Positions 5,822 to 7,342 of a DNA stretch of 7,342 bases are shown here, piece by piece. The translations under genes were made by a program, and so were the position numbers. Source of the DNA: Campylobacterales bacterium (GTDB taxonomy: Bacteria > Campylobacterota > Campylobacteria > Campylobacterales > QNZT01); assembly GCA_026985685.1 (NCBI GenBank), contig JALSQA010000417.1:1-7342 (forward strand), given 5' to 3'. The notes under the pieces are model-generated. The model saw only the letters and a program-made list of their open reading frames with translations. It ran no database searches and was not told the DNA's origin. The stretch's first letter is position 1; every line of letters starts with the position of its first letter.

Positions 5822-7342
5822 TTAAACTTCGTTGTATTTTAGTTTTACTTTTTGATCTTTGTACATACCAGTTCCTACTGGAATCATACGACCAAGGATG
5901 ACATTTTCTTTCAAATCTTCAAGATAATCAGTTTTACCTGCGATACTAGCTTCTGTAAGAACTTTTGTTGTTTCCTGGAATGAAGCAGCAGAGATAATAC
6001 TATCTGCATTGATAGCTGCTCTTGTTACACCTAAAAGTGTAGGTTCAGCGATAGCTGGTTCTCCTCCGATTTTTACAATTCGCTCGTTCTCTTCTCTAAG
6101 TTTTCTACGACTGATAAGATCACCTGTGATGAAATGAGTATCTCCACTATCAACAATTTTCACTTGTCTTAACATTTGAGACACAATTACTTCGATATGT
6201 TTATCACTAATCGCAACACCTTGGCTACGATAAACTTGCTGAATTTCACTAATCAAGTAAAAGTGTAATGCTTTTTCACCCATGATTCTAAGAATATCAT
6301 GACTTGATACTTGCCCATCAGTAAGTTTTTCACCAACTTGAACAAACTCACCTGCGTGTACAAGAATTTGTCTGTTTTTATCAACAAGGTACTCTTTAAT
6401 GTTTCCATCTTCTGTATCTACAATAATACGTTCTTTCGCACGAAGTGGTTTACCAAATCTAACTGTACCTGCTACTTCTGCAATAACAGCTGGACTTTTT
6501 GGTTTTCTTGCTTCAAAAAGTTCACTGACCCTTGGAAGACCACCGGTAATATCTTTTGATTTTGCTGCTGCTTTTGGAACTTTTGCAAGTTCGTCTGCCT
6601 GTTTTACTTCAGCACCATTTTCTACTAAAATAGATGTTTTTGGTTCTAGTGTATATTTTTTAAGTTCACCGCTGTTTGTTGCCAAAATAATTGCAGGTTT
6701 ATAGCCTGATGGGATATATTCATTTATCACCAATCTTGTTTGACCCAATTCATCTAGCTGTTCTGTTGCTGTTTGTCCTGGTTCAATATCTTCAAAAGTA
6801 ACTACACCATCTTCTTCTGCGATAATTGGTGTTGAATATGGATCCCACTCAGCAATAATAACTTGTTCATCACTTTGTGGTTTTGCAATGATATCCGTAC
6901 TTTGAATTTTTTCATTATCATTAAATTCTACAATTGAATTTCTTGGTATATAGTGTCTTACAGCTTCTCTACCCTCTTCATCAGCGATGATAGCAAATAG
7001 TCCTTTTTCTGTAACAACATGACCTTTTTCAATATTTGGAAATCTTTCCAAATAATCACTTGTTAATTGGAAATACTTAACAGTACCTTCTGCTTTTGCT
7101 TTGATTTTTTGTACAACAGGTGCACCATTTTCTATTTTTACAATACTACCAAATTGAATACGATTTGGAATATTCCAGCCTTCCTGGATTACTTCAACAA
7201 TACTTTCACCTTCTTGTACTTCTTTACCACCTTCATATGGAAGATAAAATTTTCCCTCCATTTTACCACTGATACCAGCAAGTTCATTAGGCTTGGCAAC
7301 ATCATTTTTACGAAGAACAAATTTTGCAGTCTCTTCTTTTCC
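5822..7342 (-). CDS. rpoC: DNA-directed RNA polymerase subunit beta', C-terminal portion (partial)
   Basis: Beta' carries the catalytic and clamp elements of RNA polymerase. The frame is open through the window edge with no stop, so this is the last 506 residues of a protein of roughly 1400-1500; the ATG at 7259-7261 is internal. The fragment opens inside the beta' insertion of sandwich-barrel hybrid repeats found in Gram-negative bacteria, with the AEWDPYSTPIIAEEDGVVTF and DIEPGQTATEQLDEL blocks matching the end of the E. coli SI3 region. After it comes DITGGLPRVSELFEARKPK (fragment 264-282), leading to the jaw and the trigger-loop return region. The C-terminus has the conserved GVTRAAINADSIISAASFQ and ENVILGRMIPVGTG (fragment 480-493), the segment near the omega-binding tail. 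The TAA is at 5822-5824. rpoB would lie upstream, outside the window; whether it is fused to rpoC, as in Helicobacter, cannot be seen. Confidence 0.97.
   Translation of the reverse strand, partial: GKEETAKFVLRKNDVAKPNELAGISGKMEGKFYLPYEGGKEVQEGESIVEVIQEGWNIPNRIQFGSIVKIENGAPVVQKIKAKAEGTVKYFQLTSDYLERFPNIEKGHVVTEKGLFAIIADEEGREAVRHYIPRNSIVEFNDNEKIQSTDIIAKPQSDEQVIIAEWDPYSTPIIAEEDGVVTFEDIEPGQTATEQLDELGQTRLVINEYIPSGYKPAIILATNSGELKKYTLEPKTSILVENGAEVKQADELAKVPKAAAKSKDITGGLPRVSELFEARKPKSPAVIAEVAGTVRFGKPLRAKERIIVDTEDGNIKEYLVDKNRQILVHAGEFVQVGEKLTDGQVSSHDILRIMGEKALHFYLISEIQQVYRSQGVAISDKHIEVIVSQMLRQVKIVDSGDTHFITGDLISRRKLREENERIVKIGGEPAIAEPTLLGVTRAAINADSIISAASFQETTKVLTEASIAGKTDYLEDLKENVILGRMIPVGTGMYKDQKVKLKYNEV

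Noticed and set aside
6311..6704. Two overlapping open frames on the + strand opposite rpoC
   Set aside because: They are antisense to conserved beta' motifs such as DITGGLPRV and have no independent support.
7259..7261. ATG as a possible start of a separate 479-residue protein
   Set aside because: The frame continues upstream to the window edge in beta' sequence, so it is an internal methionine of rpoC.
1..7342. CRISPR array, insertion sequence, prophage or toxin-antitoxin genes
   Set aside because: I see no spaced direct repeats, transposase motifs or small paired ORFs. Gene content is entirely housekeeping and gaps are at most about 160 bp.

Overview
This is an AT-rich bacterial chromosome segment made of conserved housekeeping genes. 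The proteins, and the pairing of fliH with dxs, point to a Campylobacterota (epsilonproteobacterial) genome. From recalled similarity of EF-G and S12 I would guess Sulfurimonas or a close relative, but the exact genus cannot be fixed from this window. All gene calls rest on motifs and recalled family sequences, because no database search was possible.

The layout is two convergent units. On the left, the + strand carries the 3' part of fliH (flagellar export ATPase regulator, 1-605, entering from outside) followed with no gap by dxs (first enzyme of the MEP isoprenoid pathway, 606-2429). On the right, the - strand carries, in transcription order, the 3' third of rpoC (RNA polymerase beta', leaving the window at 7342), rpsL (S12), rpsG (S7), fusA (EF-G) and a tRNA-Arg(CCU) gene. 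This is a 'str' cluster joined to the rpoBC unit. The usual tuf gene is absent after fusA, and a tRNA gene sits there instead.

The two units meet at the tRNA. The last six codons and the stop of dxs are the antisense of the tRNA 3' end, including its encoded CCA. Between tRNA and fusA lies a perfect 15-bp-arm palindrome that looks like a copy of a dispersed repeat.

The two longest spacers on the - strand are each about 160 bp. The rpoC-rpsL spacer holds a 16-bp hairpin whose pairing is complete only in the - strand RNA, then a promoter-like element. The rpsL-rpsG spacer holds a 14-bp perfect palindrome, two further hairpins, a TATAAT box and one E. coli-consensus DnaA box. No stretch longer than about 160 bases lacks a gene.

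I see no sign of a new defence, mobile or biosynthetic system. The points worth a second look are the gene-end overlap, the palindrome, the spacer structures and the GTG start of rpsL.
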